A stretch of 46,191 nucleotides of DNA from a bacterium (lineage in GTDB: Bacteria; Patescibacteriota; Saccharimonadia; Saccharimonadales; Saccharimonadaceae), in assembly GCA_027451105.1 (NCBI GenBank), contig DAIDKB010000035.1, positions 1-46,191 of the forward strand, given 5' to 3'. Shown piece by piece: positions 1-8,387 of this stretch. The translations under genes and the position numbers were made by a program. The notes below the pieces were generated by a model. It saw only the letters and a list, made by a program, of their open reading frames with translations, made no database searches and had not been told where the DNA came from. Position 1 is the first letter of the stretch; every line of letters begins with the position of its first letter.

Positions 1-2285
1 CCGCGATGAGCATGGTGACGGCCGGGGCTATCATGACGATATGATGTGCCAAGTTGTGCCATAAAACTAGGTCCAAGATGATGATGCAATTTTGATAAAT
101 TAATTAATTCTTGACGTGACTTAGAGTCCAGCTCGGCTAGTGAAACGACGCCGTCGGCCAAGGCTTGAACCTGTTGTTTTATCTGTTGCAAGGGTATGCT
201 TGGAATGCGTTTAACGTAAAACTTATTGAGGGTGCGGCGTTCGTGCTCTAGCTGATCATAAGCCCAGATTGCGTAGCCATCCTGAAAACTGCGCTGGTTG
301 GCTTTGTTGTTTTCGGCAATTGGCGAGCCCAGACCTTCCAGGATTTTTTTACCATACCTTACCTGCTGCCTGGTAATTAGCATGCCAAGTCGCGGGTCGT
401 AAACTGTGCGACCGCGCTTAATATTAAACCGACTTGAATCAAGCTCAGCTAACCAATTTGGGTTACAGGCTGTAATTGACTGCAAAAGATGCAAAGTTTG
501 GAGGGCGCCGCCACTAGTTGGAACCTGCAAGTCAAACGGTATGCCCGTGACTAATTTCGGATTACGAACAACGGTGCTAGACGAAACCTCGCGGACGGCA
601 TTAGTGTCAATGTGGACCGCGTTGCCACCGTCGTCAACGACCCATAACTGATCAATCTGACCAGCGACAATACAGCGTAACAAATCCGACTGCTCGTCGT
701 CATTAATTGGCGTTAAGGCGCGTTCGCTCATATCGATATCGCCCAGGTCGTTACTTAGCCGCTCCATCACTTCGCGGGCTTTGTTAACATTTTTACCGAT
801 AATACCTAGGTCTTCATAAGCCTCTTCGGCAATGTTTTTAAGCGCCAAAAAAACGTCATATTGCGCCAGCGGATCAGACTGGTGTTGCTTGGTGAATTTG
901 TGCCAACCAGTGTAGCGTGGACCACCTTTGACGATGCCACCGACTTCTTGAATACCAATAATAGCTGCTAGTTTAGACTGTACAGATGGGCTAAATGATT
1001 TTGATTCAACCAGCATGCGGCCAAAGTTTGACTCGACTGGGTATTGCTCCATTTGATGACCAATTTTAGTAACTTGTCCAGTTTTGGTTAAGGCGCCAAG
1101 GGTAATTAGTTTTTGCTTGGCGCGTTTAATCGCCCGAGCGCTGGGATCATGATAAAAGTCGAGTTTTTCAATATCAATATCGGCACTAGCTAGCCTTAAG
1201 GTCAGCCGGTCGATATGCTTACGCAAAATTTCGGGTGTTGGATATTCGGGGCGCTCCTTAAGATCAAGACATGGCATTATGTCGTATGGCGCTAAGATAT
1301 ATTCGCCAGGTTTGGTTCGACCAGCGCGACCGGCGCGCTGTAGACTGTCGGCTTGTGATATCTGAGCAATAAATAGACCCTCGACGCCGTTACGCACCTC
1401 GCTGCGACGCTCAAGGCCGCTATCGATGACGACGTCAATATCATCAATTGTCACGCTGGTCTGGGCAATGTTGGTCGATAAAATCACCTTTCCTTTTGGA
1501 TAATTTTCAAAAACGCGTTGTTGAGCGGACAGCTCAAGCTGAGAATGCAGTGGCAAGACTGGAATGCCGGCTGCCTTGGCTTTGGCGGCAATGGCGCTGG
1601 CGACTTGCTCGATTTCGGCCTTGCCTGGCAAAAATACCAACATATTACTGACGGTAGTTTCGATTTGATTGATGATTTCGCTGACAATATCGGTACCGCG
1701 GCGCGACTTCACTTCAAAACTGCGGCCCGGAATATTGATAATTGCTTTGGTGCCAAAAAATTCAGCCAAACTGCCAGTTTCAATCGTGGCGCTCATGATA
1801 ACAACTTTAAAGCGTGCATCTTCCAGACAGCGTTTTTTAGCCCAGGCGACTAAAACCTCGATGTTTTCATTCCATTCGTGAACTTCATCAAGCACTAAAA
1901 TCTGATTGACGCCAACCCCAGCACCAGTAACTTCGCGGACTAGCTGCAACCCGTCGGTGCAATATAAAATTTGCGTATCAGGGCTGTCGTCGCGTTCGTG
2001 GGCTGTACGATAGCCAACGATTGCTGGGGTTACTGATTGATTTCTGGCTTGCCACTCTTCGCGTACCCGGTAGGCCAAATTTCTGGCCGCCAAGATACGT
2101 GGCTGGGTAACGATAACTTTCGTAAAGCCATCATCGGCCAGATACTGCGGAATTTGCGTACTTTTGCCGGCACCGGTTTCAGCGGTGATGATGGTAACTT
2201 GATTGTTATTGACCGTCTCGATGATGTTTGATTTGTAATCATAAACTGGCAAATTAGTAATAAAGCCATTGTGCGTAATATCCAT
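1..2285 (-). CDS. HrpA/HrpB-type DEAH-box ATP-dependent helicase (3' end cut by window edge)
   Basis: The reading frame is open from an ATG at 2285 to the left edge, about 761 residues, so the C-terminus is missing. Visible superfamily 2 helicase motifs are Walker A GAGKST (about residues 38-43), DEVH (133-136, a variant of DEAH), SAT (165-167) and QRAGRAGR (about 314-322), followed by a long helicase-associated region. This order is that of the HrpA/HrpB RNA helicases, which unwind RNA with ATP in the cytoplasm. The last visible residues are His-rich. No Shine-Dalgarno site is present; a TACAAT box (2292-2297) ends 6 nt before the ATG, suggesting a leaderless mRNA. Which of HrpA or HrpB it is cannot be decided here. 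Confidence 0.9.
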   Translation of the reverse strand, partial: MDITHNGFITNLPVYDYKSNIIETVNNNQVTIITAETGAGKSTQIPQYLADDGFTKVIVTQPRILAARNLAYRVREEWQARNQSVTPAIVGYRTAHERDDSPDTQILYCTDGLQLVREVTGAGVGVNQILVLDEVHEWNENIEVLVAWAKKRCLEDARFKVVIMSATIETGSLAEFFGTKAIINIPGRSFEVKSRRGTDIVSEIINQIETTVSNMLVFLPGKAEIEQVASAIAAKAKAAGIPVLPLHSQLELSAQQRVFENYPKGKVILSTNIAQTSVTIDDIDVVIDSGLERRSEVRNGVEGLFIAQISQADSLQRAGRAGRTKPGEYILAPYDIMPCLDLKERPEYPTPEILRKHIDRLTLRLASADIDIEKLDFYHDPSARAIKRAKQKLITLGALTKTGQVTKIGHQMEQYPVESNFGRMLVESKSFSPSVQSKLAAIIGIQEVGGIVKGGPRYTGWHKFTKQHQSDPLAQYDVFLALKNIAEEAYEDLGIIGKNVNKAREVMERLSNDLGDIDMSERALTPINDDEQSDLLRCIVAGQIDQLWVVDDGGNAVHIDTNAVREVSSSTVVRNPKLVTGIPFDLQVPTSGGALQTLHLLQSITACNPNWLAELDSSRFNIKRGRTVYDPRLGMLITRQQVRYGKKILEGLGSPIAENNKANQRSFQDGYAIWAYDQLEHERRTLNKFYVKRIPSIPLQQIKQQVQALADGVVSLAELDSKSRQELINLSKLHHHLGPSFMAQLGTSYRHDSPGRHHAHR

Positions 2286-2311
2286 AGTTTTATTGTAGCC
2301 TACAACCGAAT

Positions 2312-3256
2312 CTAATCTTCAATAACGTTGGCTGACTCAAAGGCTAAAAGTGGTACTAGGTACAAGCTGCCGGTTTCATAGTTTGATAGAACAATTGACG
2401 GTTGGCGCCAATGCATCGATTGAATTTTGCTATTTGGGGCTTGGGTGATTAGTTCGTAAAAAGTACAGCCGCCAAATTGTCCCATTGGTATATTCCATTC
2501 TTCCCTTGGTTTTAACCTTTGATCAACATGAAGAATCCCCGACTCGGTTACAACCAAAAATTCACTGGCCTCAATCTCGATTGTCTTTTTACCGTATTCA
2601 TCATTGATGAATTCAGCTGAATCTTGAGCGCACATCTTAAGGATGCGGTGCTGCTCTTCGCCATGGGCCAAGGTAAAACGAGGACTGGTCAAAAGTTGTC
2701 TGGTGTTATCGGCGTGGAATTTTAGGACCGACTTAATCAGCTCGTTTTCTTCCTCGGCTGATATTTCAGCGTATGCTTCGTTCGCATGTTTAGGCTTTGG
2801 TTTTGGGCGCATTACGATTAAATCTTCTGGCGCAAAATACAAAGTTTCAAGATTGCTGCCACCACGCGACCGATTGAATCGACAAAACGCCTTATAGGCC
2901 TTTTCGTCGCTATCGTGCTCGATATAGAGCATCTCAATGCCGATAAATTTAAGACCGCGAGCGCTGATGATGTCGTTTTTAGGCTTGCCGTCAGCTACAT
3001 AGACAATATTGCCGTGATGGTCGGCAAAATAGGCTCGCCCAATTGCTTCAACCGTCGTGTTTAGGTATTCACCTGTGATGTAGCCGGTTAAGGCTTCTTC
3101 AACATAATTGATAGCCGAGCGTATTTCTGAACGACTTACGGCAGACCGACCAACTATATTTTCAGCGTTTTTGACGTCGAATAAAAAACCCGGTTCAGTA
3201 AACTCGCTAGGCATATAGCTAGTTGGCTGTTCGTTGTGCCTGGACTCATTTTCCAT
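2312..3256 (-). CDS. hypothetical protein, about 314 aa
   Basis: I do not recognise this family. It is a soluble, acidic, mixed alpha/beta-looking protein with no signal peptide or membrane segment. An acidic stretch near the middle (SAEEENE) precedes a region rich in His, Glu and Cys. It lies 50 nt downstream of metK on the same strand and could be co-transcribed with it. The start is uncertain. ATG 3256 has no Shine-Dalgarno site. An in-frame GTG at 3319 overlaps the end of metK by 13 nt and would add 21 residues through translational coupling. Confidence 0.7.
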   Translation of the reverse strand: MENESRHNEQPTSYMPSEFTEPGFLFDVKNAENIVGRSAVSRSEIRSAINYVEEALTGYITGEYLNTTVEAIGRAYFADHHGNIVYVADGKPKNDIISARGLKFIGIEMLYIEHDSDEKAYKAFCRFNRSRGGSNLETLYFAPEDLIVMRPKPKPKHANEAYAEISAEEENELIKSVLKFHADNTRQLLTSPRFTLAHGEEQHRILKMCAQDSAEFINDEYGKKTIEIEASEFLVVTESGILHVDQRLKPREEWNIPMGQFGGCTFYELITQAPNSKIQSMHWRQPSIVLSNYETGSLYLVPLLAFESANVIED

Positions 3257-3306
3257 GAAGGCTATTTTGTTATATAAATATTGTAATTGCAAGCTTAAGT
3301 AACGCG

Positions 3307-4278
3307 CTATTGCTCCCACCTAAAGTGACAGTGGCCAAAATGGCCGTAACAGGCGGTTTGTTCATAAATCGGACGCTTTAGGTCCAAAAAGCGAATGATA
3401 CCGTTTGGAGATAGATCGTATCCTTTAATTTTTTCTTTTTTACGATCAATGATGACACTAGCTTCAAGTGGCTGATTGTAGCCGATAGCATAGGCTAAAT
3501 ACACATAAACTTCTTTGGCACCACGTGCCCGCAAGTAATCAATGGCGATACGGCGCGCCATGTAGGCGGCTGAGCGATCAACCTTAGACGGATCTTTACC
3601 ACTAAAGGCGCCACCGCCGATTGGAATGTGCGGTCCATAGTTATCAACAATCAATTTACGGCCGGTTAGACCGGCGTCGGCATCGAAGCCACCCTGTGAC
3701 CAATCACCGGCTGGATTAATATGAAAATCTATTTTGGCAAACTTGGCAAGTGGCTCACCGCGAAGCCAATGTTTAACGCGGGCAAATAGCTCGTCGCGTG
3801 GTGCGTTTTGAAAGCTAGCAACGATCGACTCGATTAGTCCATCCTTAAGTGTTACTTGAGTCTTGCCGTCAAATGGCCATTTTTTAAAAAGGTATCGATT
3901 AAGATTGCGCGCCAGAACGGTTTCAAGCGGCAGCATTTCTTTTGTCTCGTTGCAGGCGTAGCCAACCATAATCCCTTGATCGCCAGCGCCACCAGTATCA
4001 ACACCTGCGGCAATTTCAGGGCTCTGTTTGGCAATATGTTTGGTAATTTTAACAGGTCCGGCGAGTCTTTCGACGATGCCTTCAATGTCAACGACTTCAA
4101 CCTTTGAGGTTACTTCTCCGGTAATAAATACATGTCCGTGGCCGCCAGCAACATCAATTGCTACGCGCGAATCAGCATCAATTGCCAGGTAGGCATCCAA
4201 AATTGCATCTGATATTTGATCGCAAATTTTGTCAGGATGCTTCGGTGAGACGCTCTCGGCGGTTTTATAATTTGACAT
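3307..4278 (-). CDS. metK: S-adenosylmethionine synthase (compact form)
   Basis: Makes S-adenosylmethionine from methionine and ATP in the cytoplasm. Hallmarks are HPDK at 14-17, GAGDQG at 97-102 (ATP/methionine site) and GGGAFSGKD at 221-229 followed by KVDRSAAY. The protein ends in the conserved GHFG...FRWE segment. At 323 residues it is about 60 shorter than the usual 380-400. The losses appear to be in the region between the first two motifs, in the central domain and at the extreme C-terminus. Start ATG 4278 is fixed by AAAGGAG 8 nt upstream and by homology at SNYKTAESVS. The leader carries a SAM riboswitch, so the gene is very probably repressed by its own product. Confidence 0.97.
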   Translation of the reverse strand: MSNYKTAESVSPKHPDKICDQISDAILDAYLAIDADSRVAIDVAGGHGHVFITGEVTSKVEVVDIEGIVERLAGPVKITKHIAKQSPEIAAGVDTGGAGDQGIMVGYACNETKEMLPLETVLARNLNRYLFKKWPFDGKTQVTLKDGLIESIVASFQNAPRDELFARVKHWLRGEPLAKFAKIDFHINPAGDWSQGGFDADAGLTGRKLIVDNYGPHIPIGGGAFSGKDPSKVDRSAAYMARRIAIDYLRARGAKEVYVYLAYAIGYNQPLEASVIIDRKKEKIKGYDLSPNGIIRFLDLKRPIYEQTACYGHFGHCHFRWEQ

Positions 4279-4285
4279 AAAAAAT

Positions 4286-4324
4286 ACTCCTTTTAATATC
4301 TTATCCCGAGGAAAATTAAGGAGT
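4286..4324 (-). promoter_or_regulatory. Candidate Shine-Dalgarno-sequestering hairpin of the metK riboswitch
   Basis: The metK ribosome site AAGGAGT (4286-4292, read on minus) is exactly complementary to ACTCCTT at 4318-4324, just downstream of the aptamer. A 7-bp stem would hide the ribosome site, and neighbouring A/T bases could extend it. No T-run follows, so translational rather than transcriptional control is the likelier output. The pairing is seen directly; its role is inferred. Confidence 0.6.
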
Positions 4325-4336
4325 TTTAATAGACGC

Positions 4337-4430
4337 CTATCTTTCCCTATGCGGGCTAGAGGGGGCACCGAGGCATTTATGCTGGTTGCCGGCAGGTCAT
4401 CGAGCTAGATCTCTTGCTGCACTCTTGATA
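4337..4430 (-). promoter_or_regulatory. SAM riboswitch aptamer (SAM-I/SAM-IV clan) in the metK leader
   Basis: On the minus strand the leader contains, in order, the conserved blocks of the SAM-I clan: TATCAAGAG, then GATGA, CCGGCAACC, GGTGCC and GGAAAGATAG. P1 can form from TATC (4427-4430) and GATA (4338-4341). GGCAACC and GGTGCC frame P3. AGAG in the P2 loop could pair with CTCT after P3 as a pseudoknot. GGTGCC rather than GGTGCTAAT makes SAM-I versus SAM-IV or SAM-I-IV uncertain. The position directly ahead of metK fits. Confidence 0.85.
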
Positions 4431-4507
4431 TGTTTTGTTTTTAAATTGTATGGAACTTAATCCAATAAATATTTTATCAGAATAAGCATGATATATCTAG
4501 CTAACGG

Positions 4508-4903
4508 CTATGTGTCTGACATACCATCCTGATAAGTCATAAAATAGCCGCGCAGTACGACCATGCCGATGCTTTGGGCGGTTATTCTGAGTGGCATGTC
4601 CGGATTGCCAATCCAAAAGTTCTTTCTATCGATTAGCCAGGTGCCCCGGCTAGCCGTGATTAAGTCGGCATTTTTTGCCCCGACGTCAACTGGCATGCCA
4701 TGTCGAGCCGAGTGTATCCAGTCAAGCGAAACTGGCATTTGATAGTAGCTGTCACCTTCTTCGCTCGTTGTTTTAGCAAAAAGGTTGTAGATTATCTCGC
4801 TATTTTGCTCTCTCAAAATTTGGTCTAATGTCAACCGATCTTGCGCTCTTGAGCGATATAAAACGTAGTTTGATTTGATCGCAAAAACTTCGTTATCGAT
4901 CAT
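4508..4903 (-). CDS. hypothetical protein, 131 aa, co-operonic with metal ATPase
   Basis: Begins 2 nt after the stop codon of the upstream P1B ATPase, so the two genes almost certainly form one transcript. I do not recognise the family. It is soluble, with no signal peptide or membrane segment, and has a pattern of short beta-like segments ending in a hydrophobic strand (MVVLRGYFM). It resembles a small PGDYG-like or regulatory-domain fold only in a vague sense. The context suggests a role linked to the metal ATPase, but no cysteine or His cluster supports direct metal binding. Confidence 0.75.
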   Translation of the reverse strand: MIDNEVFAIKSNYVLYRSRAQDRLTLDQILREQNSEIIYNLFAKTTSEEGDSYYQMPVSLDWIHSARHGMPVDVGAKNADLITASRGTWLIDRKNFWIGNPDMPLRITAQSIGMVVLRGYFMTYQDGMSDT

Positions 4904-4905
4904 TC

Positions 4906-6768
4906 TTAAATAATAAACTTCTTGTCTGTGTGCGCCCTGAGAGCGTTAAATATAACTACGACGTCAACCAGCTCTTGAATAAGCGCTCCGGCTACTGGTG
5001 AAAACTTGCCGGTAGCAAAGATAAGCATCAAACCAATACTAAGGGCTATACCAATAAAAATACTCTGCCTGGCAATCGATAACGTCTCTTTGGCAATGTT
5101 AATGGCCTTGGCGACATAGCTTAGATCATCGTTCATAATTACCAGATCAGCTGATTCGCTCGCAGCTGTACTGCCTTTGGCGCCAAGGGCAATACCAACC
5201 GTCGCCGCGGTTAGCACTGGGGCGTCATTGACGCCATCACCGACAAATGCAACTGGTTGAGTGGTGACTTCGCGAACAATTTTTAATTTGTCTTCGGGCA
5301 GTAGATGTGATTGGTACTCTTTAATATTAAGTTGATTCGCGATTGCAGCCGCGGCGGCTTCATTGTCACCCGATAACATTAAGATGTGACGAATACCAAG
5401 ACCGCGAATAGCTTTTAGTGTGGCTTTTGACTCTTTACGCAGCTCATCCTTAAAGCTAATTACGCCTGCTAGGTTATTGTTAATTGCAATATAAGTCGCG
5501 GTTTGGCTGATGACATTTTGGTCAAAGTCGGTTGGTATCGTGACGGTATTTGATTCCATAAACTTGTAATTACCAACTAGAACCGTCAACTCACTCACTA
5601 CGGCCGACATGCCATTGCCAGCTAGCTCTTTGACGTCCTCAGCACGAACTAATTCAATGTTGCGACTTGTAGCCTCTTTTGTAATAGCATTGGCTAGGAC
5701 GTGATTTGATACCTGTTCAATACTGGCAGCATGGTGCAAAATCGTCGATTCATCATAATCACCCAGAACAATTACCTGGTCGACTACTGGTGTACCATGT
5801 GTCAACGTGCCGGTTTTATCAAAAGCAATTGTTTGAATTGAGGCCAGCTTTTCAAGGGCGGCGCCGGTTTTGACAATTATTCCATAACGACTGGCCCGGC
5901 TCATGCCTGAAATTATGGCGATTGGTGCAGCTAAAATTAATGGACATGGTGTAGCTACTACGATTACCTCAAGAAAGCGAATTGGGTCACCCGAAATTAC
6001 CCAGACGGCTATAGCGATAGCATAAGCGACAATCGTAAAAGGAACGCTGTAGCGGTCGGCCATGCGCACAAACGGCGATGGCGTTTCGGCGGCTTGGCGA
6101 ACTAGTTTGATAATTTGCTGATATTGACTATCTTCACCTGTGTGAATAGCGCTAACTCGGATTAAACCATCGACAACAATTGAACCACTTAAAATACTGT
6201 CACCAATATTTTTAAGTTGTGGCAAGCTTTCGCCGGTTAGGCTTGATTCGTCGACGCTAGTCGTACCTTCAATAATTTTCGCGTCAACCGGTACGGTATC
6301 GCCTGGTCGAATCTCAAGGACGTCACCTACGGCAATATCTTCAATTTTCACTTCTTCTATTTTGTCGTTTTTGACAAGTCTAGCGGTAATTGGCGCGCGG
6401 TCAAGCAGGGCGCGAAGTTCGGATTGAGCGCGACGTCCGGCGTAATCCTCCAGAGCTTCACCACCGGTCAGCATAATAACAACGATGATGGCTGCCCACG
6501 GCTGGTTCAATAATGCCGCCGAGATTATAGCGGTTGCTGCCAAAATATCAATGCCGTATTTACCAGACTTGATATCAATCCACATTCTATAAACTAGCGG
6601 CAAAGCCAGGCCAATCGAGACGGCGTCCATGGCAAACAAGCCGGCGCTGGCCAGCGGCGTAAACTGCAATATACTAACAATGACGAGCGTCAGGGCGGCA
6701 ATACTGAATTGCCAGTAATGTTTAATGAACTGTAAAACGGTTGTTGGTCGGTTTGCTAAAGTACTCAT
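4906..6768 (-). CDS. P1B-type heavy-metal-transporting ATPase (ZntA/CadA-like, no metal-binding N-domain)
   Basis: Pumps a metal cation across the membrane using ATP. It has the P-type ATPase core: two N-terminal membrane helix groups, TGES in the actuator loop (about 175), the membrane motif TPCPL with Cys at 275, the phosphorylation motif DKTGTLT with Asp 317, and GDGVNDAP near 510. The CPL replaces the usual CPC or CPH, and no N-terminal metal-binding domain is present, so the substrate (Zn, Cd, Co or another ion) cannot be read. It is 620 residues. It is divergently oriented from an Nramp-like transporter, and the shared 124-nt gap contains an AT-rich near-palindrome (TATATAGTATATAG) just upstream of this gene. 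Confidence 0.93.
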   Translation of the reverse strand: MSTLANRPTTVLQFIKHYWQFSIAALTLVIVSILQFTPLASAGLFAMDAVSIGLALPLVYRMWIDIKSGKYGIDILAATAIISAALLNQPWAAIIVVIMLTGGEALEDYAGRRAQSELRALLDRAPITARLVKNDKIEEVKIEDIAVGDVLEIRPGDTVPVDAKIIEGTTSVDESSLTGESLPQLKNIGDSILSGSIVVDGLIRVSAIHTGEDSQYQQIIKLVRQAAETPSPFVRMADRYSVPFTIVAYAIAIAVWVISGDPIRFLEVIVVATPCPLILAAPIAIISGMSRASRYGIIVKTGAALEKLASIQTIAFDKTGTLTHGTPVVDQVIVLGDYDESTILHHAASIEQVSNHVLANAITKEATSRNIELVRAEDVKELAGNGMSAVVSELTVLVGNYKFMESNTVTIPTDFDQNVISQTATYIAINNNLAGVISFKDELRKESKATLKAIRGLGIRHILMLSGDNEAAAAAIANQLNIKEYQSHLLPEDKLKIVREVTTQPVAFVGDGVNDAPVLTAATVGIALGAKGSTAASESADLVIMNDDLSYVAKAINIAKETLSIARQSIFIGIALSIGLMLIFATGKFSPVAGALIQELVDVVVIFNALRAHTDKKFII

Positions 6769-6892
6769 ATCTATATACTATATATTACTTTAAGCGCAAT
6801 GACCGCTGTCATTTAGCGAAAACTGTCAAAAAAGTTAACCGTATAGTATTCTTAGAATAATTAACATAAGCACGTAAGAATAACTAATCAAT

Positions 6893-8278
6893 ATGACTAA
6901 GAGACTAAGCCCGTTAAAACGCAACTCACGTAAAATCAATCGCGACATTACAAAAGCCGAACGTTATGCGGCTAATATTGCCAAGCATATGGTGCAGCGT
7001 AAACGGTTTGGTCGATTTATTCGCATCTTGGGACCTGGTGTTATAACCGGCGCAGCCGACGATGACCCGTCGGGTATTGCTACTTATTCACAAGCTGGTG
7101 CTGTGTATGGTAATGGGCTTTTATGGGCCTTCCCTTTTATGTATCCGCTTCTTATTGCCGTGCAGGAGTCTTGCTCGCGTATTGGCGCCGTTACAGGTAA
7201 GGGCTTGGCGGCGGTTATTAAACAGCATTATAGTAAAAGGCTATTATATATGTCGGTCTTTTTGGTCGTGATTGCTAATACTGTGAATATCGGAGCTGAT
7301 TTTGGTGCGATGGCTTCTACTACACAGCTATTCTTTGATATACCCTACATGATACTGGCGATTGCTTATGCGATAATCATTATTCTTTTAGTTGTATTTG
7401 TGAACTATAAAAAATACGCCAAGATATTAAAGTGGTTAGCTCTAAGCTTGCTGGCTTACCCTATTACGGCTTTTATGGTCGGTCAAAACTGGCCAGATGT
7501 TTTTCGAGCTACCTTTAATGTTATGCCGCAAATTAATTCCAACACAATTTATCTATTGGTTGGTATGATTGGTACCACAATCTCGCCATATCTTTTCTTT
7601 TGGGATACATCAGAGGTTGTTGAAGAGGAAATATCCACACATCGCTTAAGCGGCGCCGGTAATAATCCTGCAGTGAACCGGCATTTTTTACGAGGTGTTC
7701 GGATAGACAACTTTGTTGGCATGACGATAACAATCGTTACTGCTTGGTTTATAGTCTTAGTCTGTGCTTCGGTGCTGTTTAGGAACGGCATCACCGAGAT
7801 TAATTCAGCTGCTGATGCCGCTCGTGCGTTGGAGCCACTAGTAAAAGGCTTTCCTAATGCCGGCTTTATAGCTAAGGTTATATTTTCGGTCGGAATTTTA
7901 GGTATCGGTCTATTGGCTATTCCAGTCCTAGCCGGTTCGTCTTCATATGCAATTAGCGAGACATTTGGCTGGAGGGAAGGCTTGTATCGAAAATTTAAAA
8001 AAGCCACCGGTTTTTACGTCATAATTATAGCCGCCACGGCAATTGGCGTATTAATTAATTTTTTGGGAATTGATCCAATTAAAGCGCTAGTATTTGCAGC
8101 CGTCTTTAACAGTATTGCGTCGGTGCCTTTGCTGTGGATGTTGGTTAAAGTTGGTAATAATGCTAACATTATGGGCCAATATAAAAACAAGCTACTCTCA
8201 AATGTATTTTTACGAATAGCGGCGACAGTTATTACGATTACTGTCTTGATTTTGTTCTACTTTACGTTCTTTAAATAG
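6893..8278 (+). CDS. Nramp-family divalent metal transporter with non-canonical motifs
   Basis: Integral membrane protein of about 11 helices, related to the Nramp/MntH secondary transporters. The TM1 signature is DPSG (58-61, in the context DDDPSGIATYSQAGA) where canonical Nramps have DPGN. TM6 reads ISPY (about 231-234) where canonical ones have MPH, so the Asn and Met metal ligands are replaced. This places it among the divergent Nramp relatives rather than with MntH, and substrate may differ (Mg2+ is transported by one such group). The first 40 residues are basic and cytoplasmic. No ribosome site precedes ATG 6893. It is divergent from the P1B ATPase, suggesting a metal homeostasis locus. 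Confidence 0.88.
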   Translation: MTKRLSPLKRNSRKINRDITKAERYAANIAKHMVQRKRFGRFIRILGPGVITGAADDDPSGIATYSQAGAVYGNGLLWAFPFMYPLLIAVQESCSRIGAVTGKGLAAVIKQHYSKRLLYMSVFLVVIANTVNIGADFGAMASTTQLFFDIPYMILAIAYAIIIILLVVFVNYKKYAKILKWLALSLLAYPITAFMVGQNWPDVFRATFNVMPQINSNTIYLLVGMIGTTISPYLFFWDTSEVVEEEISTHRLSGAGNNPAVNRHFLRGVRIDNFVGMTITIVTAWFIVLVCASVLFRNGITEINSAADAARALEPLVKGFPNAGFIAKVIFSVGILGIGLLAIPVLAGSSSYAISETFGWREGLYRKFKKATGFYVIIIAATAIGVLINFLGIDPIKALVFAAVFNSIASVPLLWMLVKVGNNANIMGQYKNKLLSNVFLRIAATVITITVLILFYFTFFK

Positions 8279-8294
8279 ATTTGCCTCATTTGTA

Positions 8295-8322
8295 TTGCGA
8301 CTGATTATGCTTATGCTATTAT
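8295..8322 (+). promoter_or_regulatory. Promoter of phosphoketolase gene
   Basis: TTGCGA (8295-8300), a 16-nt spacer and TATTAT (8317-8322), with an extended -10 TGC directly before it. The start codon lies 65 nt downstream behind an AAGAGGGTGGG ribosome site. The TGCTATTAT core recurs upstream of the gene at 18351. Confidence 0.65.
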
Positions 8323-8387
8323 TGGTATTGTAAGCACCAAGGTGTAAATATTTTAGGTTATCTTGTAAAGAAAGAGGGTGGGTTCAG

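Noticed and set aside
1311-1345. tRNA T-loop-like GGTTCGA sequences
   Set aside because: They lie inside coding sequence and no acceptor stem or anticodon arm can be drawn around them.
3307-4368. Longer metK start at 4368
   Set aside because: The extra 30 residues would come from the riboswitch and its hairpin, and conserved MetK sequence starts right after ATG 4278 with a strong ribosome site.
7549-8007. 152-codon minus-strand frame inside the Nramp-like gene
   Set aside because: Antisense to a clear transporter frame, with no promoter or ribosome site.
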